From Flavisolibacter longurius (GTDB lineage Bacteria; Bacteroidota; Bacteroidia; Chitinophagales; Chitinophagaceae), in the NCBI GenBank assembly GCA_013327885.1, contig JABUMY010000007.1:124001-188000 (forward strand): a stretch of DNA of 64,000 nucleotides, written 5' to 3'. Shown in pieces: positions 1-8,510 of the stretch (position 1 is its first letter; each line of letters starts with the position of its first letter). A program made the translations under genes and the position numbers. The notes beneath the pieces were generated by a model. It did no database searches. It was not told where the DNA came from and saw only the letters and a list, made by a program, of their open reading frames with translations.

Positions 1-233
1 CTGTACAGCAGGAGATCAGCCTGGAAAAGAACCAGGAAAAGGTTGGACAGATCTTCAAGGTGCTGGTTGATAAAAAAGAAGCCGGTCGCTACCTGGGCCG
101 TACCGAGTTTGACAGCGTAGAAGTTGACAACGAAGTCATTATTCAATCACCCGGGAAGCTTGCCATCGGTGACTTTGGCAATGTTAAGATCACCAAAGCC
201 TACGATTACGACCTGGAAGGCGTAGTGGTGTAA
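1..233 (+). CDS. rimO: RimO C-terminus (ribosomal protein S12 methylthiotransferase), cut by window edge
   Basis: The window opens inside this gene. Reading from base 3 gives 76 residues to the TAA at 231-233. They form a TRAM domain with the stretch GRTEFDSVEVDNEV followed by GDFGNVKITKAYDYDL, which is characteristic of RimO. RimO is a radical-SAM enzyme that adds a beta-methylthio group to an aspartate of ribosomal protein S12; the TRAM domain contacts the substrate. The iron-sulfur and radical-SAM domains lie upstream of the window. MiaB also carries a TRAM domain, but the DSVEVDNEV core and the GDF...YDL ending fit RimO better. Confidence 0.9.
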   Translation, partial: VQQEISLEKNQEKVGQIFKVLVDKKEAGRYLGRTEFDSVEVDNEVIIQSPGKLAIGDFGNVKITKAYDYDLEGVVV

Positions 234-262
234 TTTCCTGCTTTTGAAGTAAATAAATCGAA

Positions 263-312
263 GGGTTGAAGGGGATGAAGGAACAAAAGCATCCCTTTCA
301 ACCCATTTTTTA
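263..312 (+). terminator. Rho-independent terminator of rimO
   Basis: Long hairpin with arms gggttgaaggggatg (263-277) and catccctttcaaccc (290-304), one internal G-T pair, followed by a run of T at 306-311. It starts 30 bases after the rimO stop. Confidence 0.75.
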
Positions 313-335
313 TGTGCAGCCTTGGGGAAATAAAA

Positions 336-363
336 AGAGCCGGTCACTTTTCGGACGGCTCTT
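336..363 (-). terminator. Terminator of the minus-strand gene at 427-720
   Basis: Inverted repeat agagccg...cggctct. On the minus strand it is followed by a T-rich tract (complement of aaataaaaa at 328-336). Placed 60-90 bases beyond the stop of the 97-residue gene. Confidence 0.6.
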
Positions 364-426
364 GCTTTAAAAATAGTTTTCTTTTAGTTGTACGCAACCG
401 GGAGAGAACATGGTATGTTCCGGCTT

Positions 427-720
427 TTAGCTTAACTGCTTAGTGGAAACGACAATTTCCAGTGCATCATCATCGGTTTCCATGGCCCATTGTTTCAGCA
501 GGGTGCTGGGAATGGGTTCATAAACATCTTTCTGGTCCTGTGCGATCGGTAATTCCTTCATCGGCACCAATACAAGGAAGTGAGGCTCAACATAGTCGTA
601 ATGCTTATCAAGCGTCAATCCTTTAACCTGAACGAACTTAAAGCCCTCATCCTCAATCTTGCGTAGCATCTGCAAAGTAAGGGGAGTAGTCGAATTGCTT
701 TCCGTGATTCCTTTACGCAT
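427..720 (-). CDS. Small conserved-looking protein of unknown function (97 aa)
   Basis: I do not recognise a domain. The protein is soluble and has no signal peptide. It opens MRKGITESNSTTPLTLQML and has a mixed alpha/beta composition with a PHFLVLVPMKELPIA strand segment and an acidic end (METDDDALEIVV). It is flanked by its own terminator, and upstream bases 721-800 are A+T-rich, as expected of a promoter region. The start is the first ATG of the open frame. It is probably a real short gene of the Chitinophagaceae accessory core; its function cannot be inferred. Confidence 0.6.
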   Translation of the reverse strand: MRKGITESNSTTPLTLQMLRKIEDEGFKFVQVKGLTLDKHYDYVEPHFLVLVPMKELPIAQDQKDVYEPIPSTLLKQWAMETDDDALEIVVSTKQLS

Positions 721-917
721 GTATTTCTATGTTTTTTTCCTTAATTAAATAAACGAATAAACGACAATTTAGTTGTTTAATCAACCAATCAATCTATCAT
801 TTAACAAGTCCGAAATTCTTAGCAAGCAAACGCTGGGTGGGTTCGTGCATAGATAACGAAAAAGCTAATCATTGCAAAAAGCGGGCAGTTAAAAAGTGCA
901 GAGGTAAGAGTAAAGTA

Positions 918-1664
918 CTACCAAACGTCTTTTGGACAGTCGATGCGGCCACGATCGCCCATGGCATTTCCTAAGCGAAAGCTTAATCCGAAGATGAGAC
1001 TGGAAAAGCCATCGCGTTCGTTGCGGTTGGCCGATTTGCTGAAACCGTCGAGGTATTCGGTGGAAACAAGGCGCTTGGTGGCCTCGGCGTAAAGCGCAAC
1101 ATTTTCCCCAATCTGGTAGCGCAGGCCAGCGCCAACCGGGAACGTAAAGATAGAAGAGGGTATATTGGTTAGGGAGTCTTGCGCCAAACCCGGTAAAACC
1201 CAGGATTGCCAATAAGGAAACGAATAATTAAACCGGCTCCAGTCCCTTTCCACCTGCAAAAGCGCAACGCCGGCACCGGCAAAAAAATAAGGTCGGAGAT
1301 TACCCGGTTCTTCCCAGCCATTGTTAAAGGTTGGATTGATAAGGACTTGCGCCGAAAGTTCGTTGACGGATGCCTTGAATGAAAAGTTGCGGACCTGGTG
1401 AACCCCACCGGTGTAGGAATCCTCATTGTCGCTGATGGATGCATGTGCATACCCCACCCGGATGGCAATAAAGGAATTGATATTTCGCTGGCCGGTAAGT
1501 TGAAAGCTGACACCGGGTTTTGTGTACGATCCAATCCAGTGGGGAGAAAGGTCGCCCTGGTAAATAGCGGCGCCCAAACCAAAGCCAACTTCCGAAAGCA
1601 GTTGCGCAGCCCCTTGCCGTCCTAAAAAGATCAGGACAAATGTGACAGCGATGTACTTTTTCAT
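918..1664 (-). CDS. Outer-membrane beta-barrel protein (DUF6089-like)
   Basis: The start is set at the ATG giving MKKYIAVTFVLIFLG...AQ, a clear Sec signal peptide; an upstream in-frame ATG at 1724 would add 20 non-signal residues. The mature part begins SEVGFGLGAAIYQGDLSP, the GxxxYxGDL signature of DUF6089 barrels. Alternating aromatic strands follow (LRPYFFAGAGVALLQ, GAGLRYQIGENVALYAEATKR), and it closes near FGLSFRLG. Length 248 residues, about eight strands. These proteins sit in the Bacteroidota outer membrane; their ligands are mostly unknown. It is divergent from ddl. Confidence 0.8.
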   Translation of the reverse strand: MKKYIAVTFVLIFLGRQGAAQLLSEVGFGLGAAIYQGDLSPHWIGSYTKPGVSFQLTGQRNINSFIAIRVGYAHASISDNEDSYTGGVHQVRNFSFKASVNELSAQVLINPTFNNGWEEPGNLRPYFFAGAGVALLQVERDWSRFNYSFPYWQSWVLPGLAQDSLTNIPSSIFTFPVGAGLRYQIGENVALYAEATKRLVSTEYLDGFSKSANRNERDGFSSLIFGLSFRLGNAMGDRGRIDCPKDVW

Positions 1665-1838
1665 CTTCCGGGTCAATGGCAGCTTAGTTTTTCGGGTTTG
1701 ATGCGAATTTGGACAGGCTAACATACATTATTTTGGATTCTTCCCACAAGAATTCAGGTGAAACCGGGGCTTCCCGCGGGTGAAGCATTGCCTGGTCCAG
1801 ATTAAACGCTCTGTTTTCGTTGCTATTGTATTTCCATT

Positions 1839-1846
1839 TAGTTTTG
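1839..1846 (+). promoter_or_regulatory. Bacteroidota -7 promoter box for ddl
   Basis: TAGTTTTG matches the TAnnTTTG consensus exactly and ends 4 bases before the ddl ATG. A T-rich stretch (ttttc, 1814-1818) lies 20 bases upstream where the -33 element is expected. With this spacing, transcription would start at or next to the ATG, suggesting a leaderless mRNA. Confidence 0.55.
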
Positions 1847-1850
1847 AAGG

Positions 1851-2837
1851 ATGAAGAAAAAAATAGCCCTTGTCACCGGCGGCTACTCCGGCGAAGCCGT
1901 CATTTCGTACCGGTCGGCCAACACCATCTACAACCACCTCGATAAAAATTTATACGACGTTTACCTGGTGGATGTGACGGCCGAAGGCTGGTTTTACAAA
2001 ACCGGTGATGACACCCGCATTCCCGTCAATAAAAATGATTTTACCATTCCCGTCAACGGCGAAAATGTTTCCTTCGATGCCGTTTTTATCGGGATGCACG
2101 GCACACCGGGAGAAGATGGAAAACTGCAGGGCTATTTTGACATGCTGGGACTGCCTTATACATCGTGCAATGCGGCGGCTTCGGCACTCACCTTCAACAA
2201 ACGCTATACAACCGCGGTAGCCGGCGCCTCTGGCATCAACGTGGCCAAATCCCTGTTGTTTTTTAAAGACGGTGCCCAAACGGCTGCAAAGGAAGCGGCC
2301 AGTCTTCAATTTCCGGTTTTTGTAAAGCCCAACAACGGTGGTTCCAGCATTGGTATGTCCAAGGTAAACAGCGCCGATGGGCTGGAAGCTGCCATTGAGA
2401 AAGCGTTCAGGGAAGACAACCAGGTGCTGGTGGAAGAAATGATCCAGGGCCGGGAGTTTACCGTAGGTGTATTTCGTACCAAGGGCGAAGTGATTGTGCT
2501 GCCAATCACCGAGGTTGTTACTCACAACGAGTTTTTTGATTTTGAAGCCAAGTACCAGGGAAAATCTTCGGAAACGACGCCGGCAGAAATGCCGGAGGCT
2601 TGGCAGGTTCGGCTGGAAGAAACCGCGGCAAGGGTGTATAAGGTTTTCAATTGTCGTGGCGTGGTACGCATGGACTTTATTTTTAACGAAGAAAAGAACG
2701 AGCCTTTCCTCCTGGAGATCAATACCATTCCCGGGCAAAGCGATGCCAGCGTAATTCCGCAGCAGGTAAGGGCCAAAGGCTGGAACCTGACCGGTTTTTA
2801 CACCTTGCTGGTAGAAGAAGCGCTGGAGAACCTGTAG
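1851..2837 (+). CDS. ddl: D-alanine--D-alanine ligase
   Basis: ATP-dependent joining of two D-alanines for peptidoglycan precursors, in the cytoplasm. At 328 residues it has normal family length. The N-terminal domain opens KKKIALVTGGYSGEAVIS; the lid and ATP-grasp part shows HGTPGEDGKLQGYFDMLGLPYT, then FVKPNNGGSSIGMSKV (ATP-binding lysine and glycine loop) and FLLEINTIPGQS with the metal-binding E and N. The start follows a perfect -7 box. The PASTA and rhodanese genes follow on the same strand, though 207 bases separate ddl from the PASTA gene. Confidence 0.95.
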   Translation: MKKKIALVTGGYSGEAVISYRSANTIYNHLDKNLYDVYLVDVTAEGWFYKTGDDTRIPVNKNDFTIPVNGENVSFDAVFIGMHGTPGEDGKLQGYFDMLGLPYTSCNAAASALTFNKRYTTAVAGASGINVAKSLLFFKDGAQTAAKEAASLQFPVFVKPNNGGSSIGMSKVNSADGLEAAIEKAFREDNQVLVEEMIQGREFTVGVFRTKGEVIVLPITEVVTHNEFFDFEAKYQGKSSETTPAEMPEAWQVRLEETAARVYKVFNCRGVVRMDFIFNEEKNEPFLLEINTIPGQSDASVIPQQVRAKGWNLTGFYTLLVEEALENL

Positions 2838-3044
2838 GTTTCGAACCGCAGAACAGATGAATAAGGAAAAAGGAATGAAGAAGTAAGTTTTGTTCATCTT
2901 TTGCTTCTAATACCAGACGGACTGCCAGCGCATGGGAAGGTTGAACAAAGGTCACCATTCGTGCAATTCGTGCTAAAATTTGTGTTTACGGGTTCGATAT
3001 TCAATCCCTATATTGCAGCCCTCAAACAGTAAAACAATCATTCA

Positions 3045-3875
3045 TTGACGTTACTATCTAAAAAACCTCTTTGGTTTCACATATTGCTGGCATTGGCACT
3101 GGTGTTCACCCTGCTGTTCCTGTTTGTGGTTTCGCTCAACTGGATCACCAAGCACGGCGAATCCAGCACGGTTCCCATGGTGACCGGTAAAAAGCTTGAC
3201 GACGTACAGGCCCTGCTCGAAGAAAAAGGTTTTGAGCTGATCATCCAGGATTCGGTTTTTTATGATTCTATTCCGCGTGGCATGGTGCTTCGCCAGGTAC
3301 CCGAAGCAGATGATGTAGTAAAAGTGAACCGCACTGTATATGTTACGATCAACCGCTTTATTGCGCCGGATATCGAGCTGCCCAAGCTGAGTGGCCTTAG
3401 CTACCGCAACGCCGAAATGGTGATACGGAACATTGGCCTTAAGATTGGCGATACCACCTTCCGCACCGATTTTGCAAAGAATACGGTTTTGGAAGTGCTG
3501 TACCAGGGAAAGTCCATACAACCGGGCGCCACCATCAAAGTGGGTACACCCATTGACCTCGTTATTGGGAGCGGCGTTGGCAATGAAGCCATCCTGGTTC
3601 CAAAACTGATGGGACTTACGTACGAAGAAGCCAGGGCGTTGCTGGATGCACAGGGCATTATCCTGGGAGCACCGATTTTTATGCCCGGTGTGCAGGATTC
3701 GGCAAATGCCTATGTTTACCGCCAGCGGCCTGCGCCAACAACGCTTGATGGCAAGCGGCTGACCATGCGGGCCGGCCAGATGATCGACATCTGGCTGCAA
3801 ACCGAAAAGCCCAACGTGGATTCACTGGAAAAGGCTGCGCTGCCGCCTCCTGTTGATCAACCCAACGAATATTAA
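3045..3875 (+). CDS. PASTA-domain membrane protein (276 aa)
   Basis: A short cytoplasmic start is followed by one membrane helix (about residues 10-32, FHILLALALVFTLLFLFVVSL) and three PASTA repeats of about 70 residues (around 40-110, 112-182 and 184-255). Each has the VPMVTGKKLDDVQALLEEKG or PKLMGLTYEEARALLDAQG type of core. PASTA domains bind uncrosslinked peptidoglycan, but no kinase domain is attached here. The location next to ddl fits a cell-wall role. The only start before the membrane helix is TTG at 3045. Its stop is 5 bases before the rhodanese ATG, so the two are co-transcribed. Confidence 0.85.
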   Translation: MTLLSKKPLWFHILLALALVFTLLFLFVVSLNWITKHGESSTVPMVTGKKLDDVQALLEEKGFELIIQDSVFYDSIPRGMVLRQVPEADDVVKVNRTVYVTINRFIAPDIELPKLSGLSYRNAEMVIRNIGLKIGDTTFRTDFAKNTVLEVLYQGKSIQPGATIKVGTPIDLVIGSGVGNEAILVPKLMGLTYEEARALLDAQGIILGAPIFMPGVQDSANAYVYRQRPAPTTLDGKRLTMRAGQMIDIWLQTEKPNVDSLEKAALPPPVDQPNEY

Positions 3876-3880
3876 ACGAT

Positions 3881-4195
3881 ATGAAACAGATCACCGTTGA
3901 AGAATTAAAAGCCCGCATCGACAGCGGCGAAAAGATCAACCTTATTGATTGCCGCGAACCCCACGAGTACGAAGAAGCCAACCTGGGTGGCAAGCTGGTA
4001 CCGCTTGGCAAATTCCAGATGATGGACCTTGACGAACTGGAAGACCTGAAAGAGGAAGAAGTGATCATTCATTGCCGCAGCGGCAAACGCAGCGCCATGG
4101 CCTGCACCATTCTGGATCAAATGGGATATTCCAACACCGTAAACGTAGAAGGCGGTATTCTTGCCTGGATAGACAAATACGGGCGACCGAAATAA
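3881..4195 (+). CDS. Rhodanese-like sulfurtransferase domain protein (104 aa)
   Basis: Single-domain rhodanese. It contains the first conserved block LIDCREPHEYEEANLGG and the active-site loop HCRSGKRSA with the catalytic cysteine, followed by VNVEGGILAW. This is the cytoplasmic GlpE/PspE-like type that carries persulfide sulfur; its acceptor is unknown. It begins 5 bases after the PASTA gene and ends just before a strong terminator, closing the transcript. Confidence 0.9.
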   Translation: MKQITVEELKARIDSGEKINLIDCREPHEYEEANLGGKLVPLGKFQMMDLDELEDLKEEEVIIHCRSGKRSAMACTILDQMGYSNTVNVEGGILAWIDKYGRPK

Positions 4196-4206
4196 GTTTT
4201 ACAGCC

Positions 4207-4236
4207 ACCGGCCTCTTGTAAGATGGCCGGTTTTTT
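4207..4236 (+). terminator. Rho-independent terminator after the rhodanese gene
   Basis: Perfect 7-base stem accggcc (4207-4213) / ggccggt (4225-4231) with an 11-base loop and a T run immediately after. Confidence 0.85.
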
Positions 4237-4399
4237 ATTTGTGTCTTTTGAAAATTGGCAGGCAGATTTCCGTTGCGAATTGCAAAAGTAAGGTGCCGTG
4301 AAAATGATTTATTGTAATGCGTGAATCATAGGTAGAGCAAGGTACTCTTCAGTATTTTTTAAAGCTATCGAAAGGCGGTCAACAGCTTGCAAACCTCTT

Positions 4400-4602
4400 A
4401 AAGGCCTGAAAGGCCGACACATATTAGCCAAGGGTGCAAGCCATGAGTAAAGAATGAACCCAGGTGTAAGGGGGCCCTGAAAGGGCGAAACAAATTGGAT
4501 AATGTCTTTTGCTGTTTCGCCCTTTCAGGGCTCAGTTCTAATGAGGTAATTTTTTTCCCGGCCCTTGCAGGCCGGGCTGATTTATGACGCCCTTTCAGGG
4601 CT
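4400..4602. repeat. Cluster of GC-rich intergenic palindromes (CCCTGAAAGGGC family)
   Basis: Four hairpin units lie in 200 bases: ggcctgaaaggcc at 4403-4415; an exact 19-base inverted pair at 4474-4492 (gccctgaaagggcgaaaca) and 4513-4531; cccggcc/ggccggg at 4557-4576; and gccctttcagggc at 4589-4601. Together with the terminator they fill the 620-base gap between the rhodanese and DUF3667 genes, and no gene is visible there. They resemble the dispersed REP-like palindromes of Bacteroidota. Units are irregularly spaced and differ in sequence, so this is not a CRISPR array. Confidence 0.7.
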
Positions 4603-4816
4603 ACTTATATTATTCCGTTTCGTTTTCTTTCTAAGCGTTTGTTGTTCATTCTTATGACCGTTGTAAACATCTGTAAATGCAAAATTGTTTGCAACGACAC
4701 ATATAAATTTTCTCAATAAAGCGTGTAAATTGTACGCTACAAAACAAAACACTTCAGGAAAAAAGCCTCACTACTCATTTGCGTTTTCTCCTGTTGACCA
4801 TGGCCAAAACCTTTCT

Positions 4817-5623
4817 ATGCACCATTCCTCCCATTGCACCAACTGCGGCACTTTGTTGCTAACAAAACAAAATTTTTGCGGGCACTGCGGACAAACCACG
4901 CATGCTCACCGCATCAGCATGCCGCATCTTTTGCACGAGGTGGTCCACTTCTTCACGCATGCCGACAAGGGCATATTTTACCTCGTCCGCCAGTTGGCTG
5001 TCCGGCCGGGCATTGTGGCCCGTGAATATGTACAGGGCAGGCGAAAGAAATATTTTAGCCCGCTGAATTTCTTTTTTATCGTGGTGGGATTGTTCCTGTT
5101 TGTGCAAACAACATTAAAGCCAATGCAGGGTGGCAACATGTCGGCGCTAAAAGAATCAGTGCGAAAGATTCCCGATCCCACCGTCCGCGAACGCAGGCTG
5201 GCCAAGCTCGAAAGGGCAGAAGCCGCCACCAACTTTATGGCCCGTTATTCCAATTACGTTAACATGGCCGTTACACCGCTCGTCGCCCTCATCTTCTTCC
5301 TCTTTTTTTACAAGGCGGGTTACAACTACACCGAACACCTGGTGGCTAATCTTTACATCGCCGGCTTTAATGCCTTGGTCTTTATCCTTGTCATTACCCC
5401 TATCCTTTTACTGGCAAAAGGAACTGGGTGGCACCTTTACGGCATTTATTTTTTCCTTTTGTGGGAAGCTTTTTATCGTGCCTTTACCTATTACCGTTTT
5501 CTCCCCCGCAAAGGATTCTGGCATTTATTGTCGGTTTCGTTGGTGGCCTTGCTAACGGTTATAGCCTGGAGCTTTTTGTCGCGTGGCCTGATCGGCTGGT
5601 ACATCGAAACCGGGTTTCAATAA
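4817..5623 (+). CDS. DUF3667 zinc-ribbon membrane protein
   Basis: The ATG at 4817 gives MHHSSHCTNCG, placing a CxxC...CxxC zinc ribbon (C7, C10, C21, C24) at the N-terminus as usual for DUF3667; the longer frame from 4685 adds 44 unlikely residues. The family hallmark follows: FFTHADKGIFYLVRQL then RPGIVAREYVQGRRKKYFSP. Three to four membrane helices come next (FFFIVVGLFLFVQTT, AVTPLVALIFFLFFYK, FNALVFILVITPILLLA, LSVSLVALLTVIAWSF). The function of the family is unknown. It converges on the APC permease gene with an 18-base gap. Confidence 0.85.
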   Translation: MHHSSHCTNCGTLLLTKQNFCGHCGQTTHAHRISMPHLLHEVVHFFTHADKGIFYLVRQLAVRPGIVAREYVQGRRKKYFSPLNFFFIVVGLFLFVQTTLKPMQGGNMSALKESVRKIPDPTVRERRLAKLERAEAATNFMARYSNYVNMAVTPLVALIFFLFFYKAGYNYTEHLVANLYIAGFNALVFILVITPILLLAKGTGWHLYGIYFFLLWEAFYRAFTYYRFLPRKGFWHLLSVSLVALLTVIAWSFLSRGLIGWYIETGFQ

Positions 5624-5641
5624 TGATCAAGCAAAACGTTG

Positions 5642-6970
5642 TTAACGACTCACTTTTTTTGTCTGCAGAAAGTAAATGAGTATTCCTGCTGAAAGCAGGA
5701 TCGCCACATTACGTAACTCCACTAACTTGGCTGTAGAAAGCAGCCAAAGGCAAAGCAGGATACCGGCGCCGGCAAAATATGTTCCTCCTTTCAGTTTGAA
5801 ATGATCCCCTTGATCTGGAGACTTTTTCCGTAGTTGTAACAGCGATGCACACACGAAAAGGTAAACCGATACGCGAATGATAACCGCAAACTGGAGAGCG
5901 GTAAGGAACGACCAGGCAATGGAGGCAAAGGCCGTTACCACCGCGACACTCAGGAGCGACAGGGTAGGTGTGTGATACCTCCGGTGAACGGCCGCAAAGG
6001 GTTTGGGGAACTGTCCTTCCTGGCTAAAGGCAAACGGCAGCCGGGAGCCGCTGAACAGCAAAATGTTCAGTGTGCCCAGGATAGAGATCAGCGCACCGGC
6101 AGCAATGAGTTTACCTCCAGCCGGTCCCACAAACTGCGTAGCGGCATCGGCCAGCGGCCGTTCGGAACTGGCGAGAGCAGGCAAGGTGCCGATGCTGGTA
6201 ATTTGAATGAGGACATAAAATATAGCTACAATGGTGGTGGCTGTCAGCAGTCCAAATGGAATGATGCGGGAGGGCTGCCTGATCTCACCGGTATTCACCA
6301 GCACCGATTCAAAGCCGCCAAAGGCAAAGATCAACAGCAGGATGGCCGATGAAAAATCTGAAACAGCCGGCACCTGTGCTGCCTCGAAAGCATCAGCTTG
6401 CAGAAAGAACATACCAACAAGGATAAAAAGTGCCAGGGGCACCAGCTTGGCTATGGTCAGTACATTACTCAGGCGGGTGGTGCTCTTGGCCCCAACATGG
6501 TTTATATAGGTTAAACCGCCGGTGACGGTGAGTATCGTCAGTGCTCTTGGAACGGCATCGGTCAAGGCCGGGTAAAACAGGGCCATATAGGTTACCAACA
6601 GGTTGATCAGCGTAGCATAATTAAAGATCCGGCTCAGCAGCAACAACCAGCCTACCGTAAACGCAGGTAATTTGCCAAAAGCAGCCAGCACATAGGTGTA
6701 CGGACCGCCCGTGGTTTGAAAACGGCTGCCGACTTCGGCAAAACAAAGAATAAACACCAGTACAATAGCTGCACAAACAAAAAAGGCAAGAATGCTGTAC
6801 ACACCGGTCAGTTGGTAGATGCGGGAAGGCAAGCCAAAGATGCCGGCACCGATGATGCTGTTGATGATCATCAGCACAAGGTCCCATTTGCCGATGGCCC
6901 GTTTTAATCCCTGCGGGGATTCCGTCGATGCTGATCCTGACAAACCGGGTCGAACATTTTCTTTCTGCAT
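5642..6970 (-). CDS. APC-superfamily amino-acid permease
   Basis: Integral membrane transporter of about 442 residues with roughly 12 hydrophobic helices. The first helix holds the APC signature INSIIGAGIFGLPS (unwound GAGIFG substrate-binding motif). Helix 6 shows FAFGGFESVLVNTGEI, matching the conserved FxGFE motif of amino-acid/polyamine antiporters. The ATG at 6970 (MQKENVRPG) is preferred; an in-frame ATG at 6997 adds nine residues. The substrate cannot be fixed from sequence. It is a single gene with no operon partners. Confidence 0.88.
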   Translation of the reverse strand: MQKENVRPGLSGSASTESPQGLKRAIGKWDLVLMIINSIIGAGIFGLPSRIYQLTGVYSILAFFVCAAIVLVFILCFAEVGSRFQTTGGPYTYVLAAFGKLPAFTVGWLLLLSRIFNYATLINLLVTYMALFYPALTDAVPRALTILTVTGGLTYINHVGAKSTTRLSNVLTIAKLVPLALFILVGMFFLQADAFEAAQVPAVSDFSSAILLLIFAFGGFESVLVNTGEIRQPSRIIPFGLLTATTIVAIFYVLIQITSIGTLPALASSERPLADAATQFVGPAGGKLIAAGALISILGTLNILLFSGSRLPFAFSQEGQFPKPFAAVHRRYHTPTLSLLSVAVVTAFASIAWSFLTALQFAVIIRVSVYLFVCASLLQLRKKSPDQGDHFKLKGGTYFAGAGILLCLWLLSTAKLVELRNVAILLSAGILIYFLQTKKVSR

Positions 6971-6997
6971 GCAATGGGATAAAGAACCAAGATACAC

Positions 6998-7339
6998 ATT
7001 ACCGTTAGACCGCAGTTTTCCTGTTACATTTTTCCGTATGATAATGAAAAAAAATTCCTGTCATTGAGTAACTGCCAGTTTTCTCTGGTTCACATTTCTG
7101 TTCAGGCTGGATTTTTCATTTGCTCCTGATCGTTATTTTTCCCTGAAATCCTTTCCTAGCCATCAGTTTGCTTCTGTCGCTATGGCTGAGATGGTGTCGA
7201 ACTTCTTTTTGAAAACAGCTTATACGGCATATTTTTTTACTGTGTAAGAAACGGCCTATGTGGTCCCTTTCAGCAGATGGAATTTCCTCATTTTGTTGAA
7301 AGAAAAAACAGTTGTTGGTTTTCTAAAAATGAAAGAAGT
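6998..7339. other. Intergenic region with no recognisable gene
   Basis: A+T-rich divergent spacer between the permease and the alcohol dehydrogenase. It should hold both promoters, but no perfect TAnnTTTG box was found. No RNA structure was recognised. Confidence 0.4.
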
Positions 7340-8500
7340 ATGATAGCAATGAATTTTCGAGGCCCATTCCGGGTCAGGGCAGACCGTAACAAGCCAATGC
7401 CCGAAATCCTGCATCCCTACGATGCCATCGTCCAGGTAACAAGGTCCTGCATTTGCGGCTCTGATCTTCACCTCTACCATGGCCTTGTGCCAGATACAAG
7501 AGTGGGAACAACCTTTGGCCACGAGTTCACGGGTATCGTGGTAGAGACGGGTTCCGGTGTTCAGAACCTGAAAGTGGGTGATCATGTGCTGGTGCCGTTC
7601 AACATTGCCTGTGGTAGTTGCCCGTTCTGCAAGCAGGAATTGTTTGGCAATTGTCATGAATCCAATCCCATGGCAACAGCGGTAGGCGGCATTTTTGGCT
7701 ACTCGCATACGGCCGGCGGCTACGATGGTGGCCAAGCCGAATATGTTCGGGTGCCTTATGCCGATGTGGGTCCAACCATTATTCCTGCCGGCATGGACCT
7801 CGACGATGCCGTGATGCTCACCGACGTAACCCCAACCGGCTACCAGGCAGCGGAGATGGGCGGCATTCAAATGGGTGATACCGTGGTGGTTTTTGGCGCC
7901 GGTCCTGTTGGCATTATGGCCGCACGTTGTGCCTGGCTCTTTGGTGCAGGCCGGGTGATCATCATCGACCATATTGATTACCGGCTTGAATTTGCCCGCA
8001 ATTATGCCTACTGCGAAGCCTACAACTTTAAAGACATGCACGACCCAGTTGTGTTCCTGAAAAAGGAAACCGGCGGTCTTGGTGCCGATGTGTGCATCGA
8101 TGCGGTAGGCTGCGATGCGGCCGGTAATTTTTTCCAGTCGTTGGTTGGCCGCAAAATGCCGCTTACGGGCGGGGCTGCAACAGCGCTTCACTGGGCGATC
8201 AACGCTGTGAAAAAAAGCGGGATTGTTTCCATCGTTGGGGTTTATGGGCCGCTGGATGCCCTGGTGCCCATCGGCAATGTGGTAAACAAAGGACTGACGC
8301 TGCGGGCCAACCAGGCATCGGTAAAACGCCTCCTGCCCAAGCTCATCGATCATGTAATGGCAGGAAGGCTAAACCCCAAAGGACTGATCACACATCGCAT
8401 TCCGCTGGAAGAAGTAGCCGAAGGCTATCACATCTTCTCCGCCAAGCGTGACAACTGTATCAAACCGGTATTGATTCCTTCATCCGCTTACGCGGCTTAA
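7340..8500 (+). CDS. Zinc-dependent alcohol dehydrogenase, formaldehyde-dehydrogenase-like
   Basis: MDR-type zinc alcohol dehydrogenase of 386 residues. The start is the ATG at 7340 (MIAMNFRGPFRVR), matching how the family begins; the frame extends to 7277 without conserved sequence. It shows the catalytic-zinc block SCICGSDLHLYHG, GHEFTG, a structural-zinc cysteine series (CGSCPFCKQELFGNC) and the NAD-binding VFGAGPVGIMAARCAWLFGA. The insertion AVGGIFGYSHTAGGYDGGQAEYVRVP is typical of the glutathione-independent formaldehyde dehydrogenase-like group. The likely substrate is a short alcohol or aldehyde. It ends 10 bases before the next gene. Confidence 0.92.
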   Translation: MIAMNFRGPFRVRADRNKPMPEILHPYDAIVQVTRSCICGSDLHLYHGLVPDTRVGTTFGHEFTGIVVETGSGVQNLKVGDHVLVPFNIACGSCPFCKQELFGNCHESNPMATAVGGIFGYSHTAGGYDGGQAEYVRVPYADVGPTIIPAGMDLDDAVMLTDVTPTGYQAAEMGGIQMGDTVVVFGAGPVGIMAARCAWLFGAGRVIIIDHIDYRLEFARNYAYCEAYNFKDMHDPVVFLKKETGGLGADVCIDAVGCDAAGNFFQSLVGRKMPLTGGAATALHWAINAVKKSGIVSIVGVYGPLDALVPIGNVVNKGLTLRANQASVKRLLPKLIDHVMAGRLNPKGLITHRIPLEEVAEGYHIFSAKRDNCIKPVLIPSSAYAA

Positions 8501-8510
8501 AAACATTTTT

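Noticed and set aside
1950-2897. 315-residue minus-strand frame opposite ddl
   Set aside because: Antisense shadow of ddl; the plus-strand product matches a known enzyme over its full length.
3054-3800. 248-residue minus-strand frame opposite the PASTA gene
   Set aside because: Antisense shadow; the plus-strand frame has a membrane helix and three PASTA repeats.
4400-4602. Possible CRISPR array
   Set aside because: Repeat units differ in length and sequence and are not evenly spaced; no cas genes are present.
7256-8353. 365-residue open frame on the minus strand
   Set aside because: It lies antisense to the well-conserved zinc alcohol dehydrogenase and its His/Cys-rich translation has no family character; it is a shadow of a codon-biased gene.
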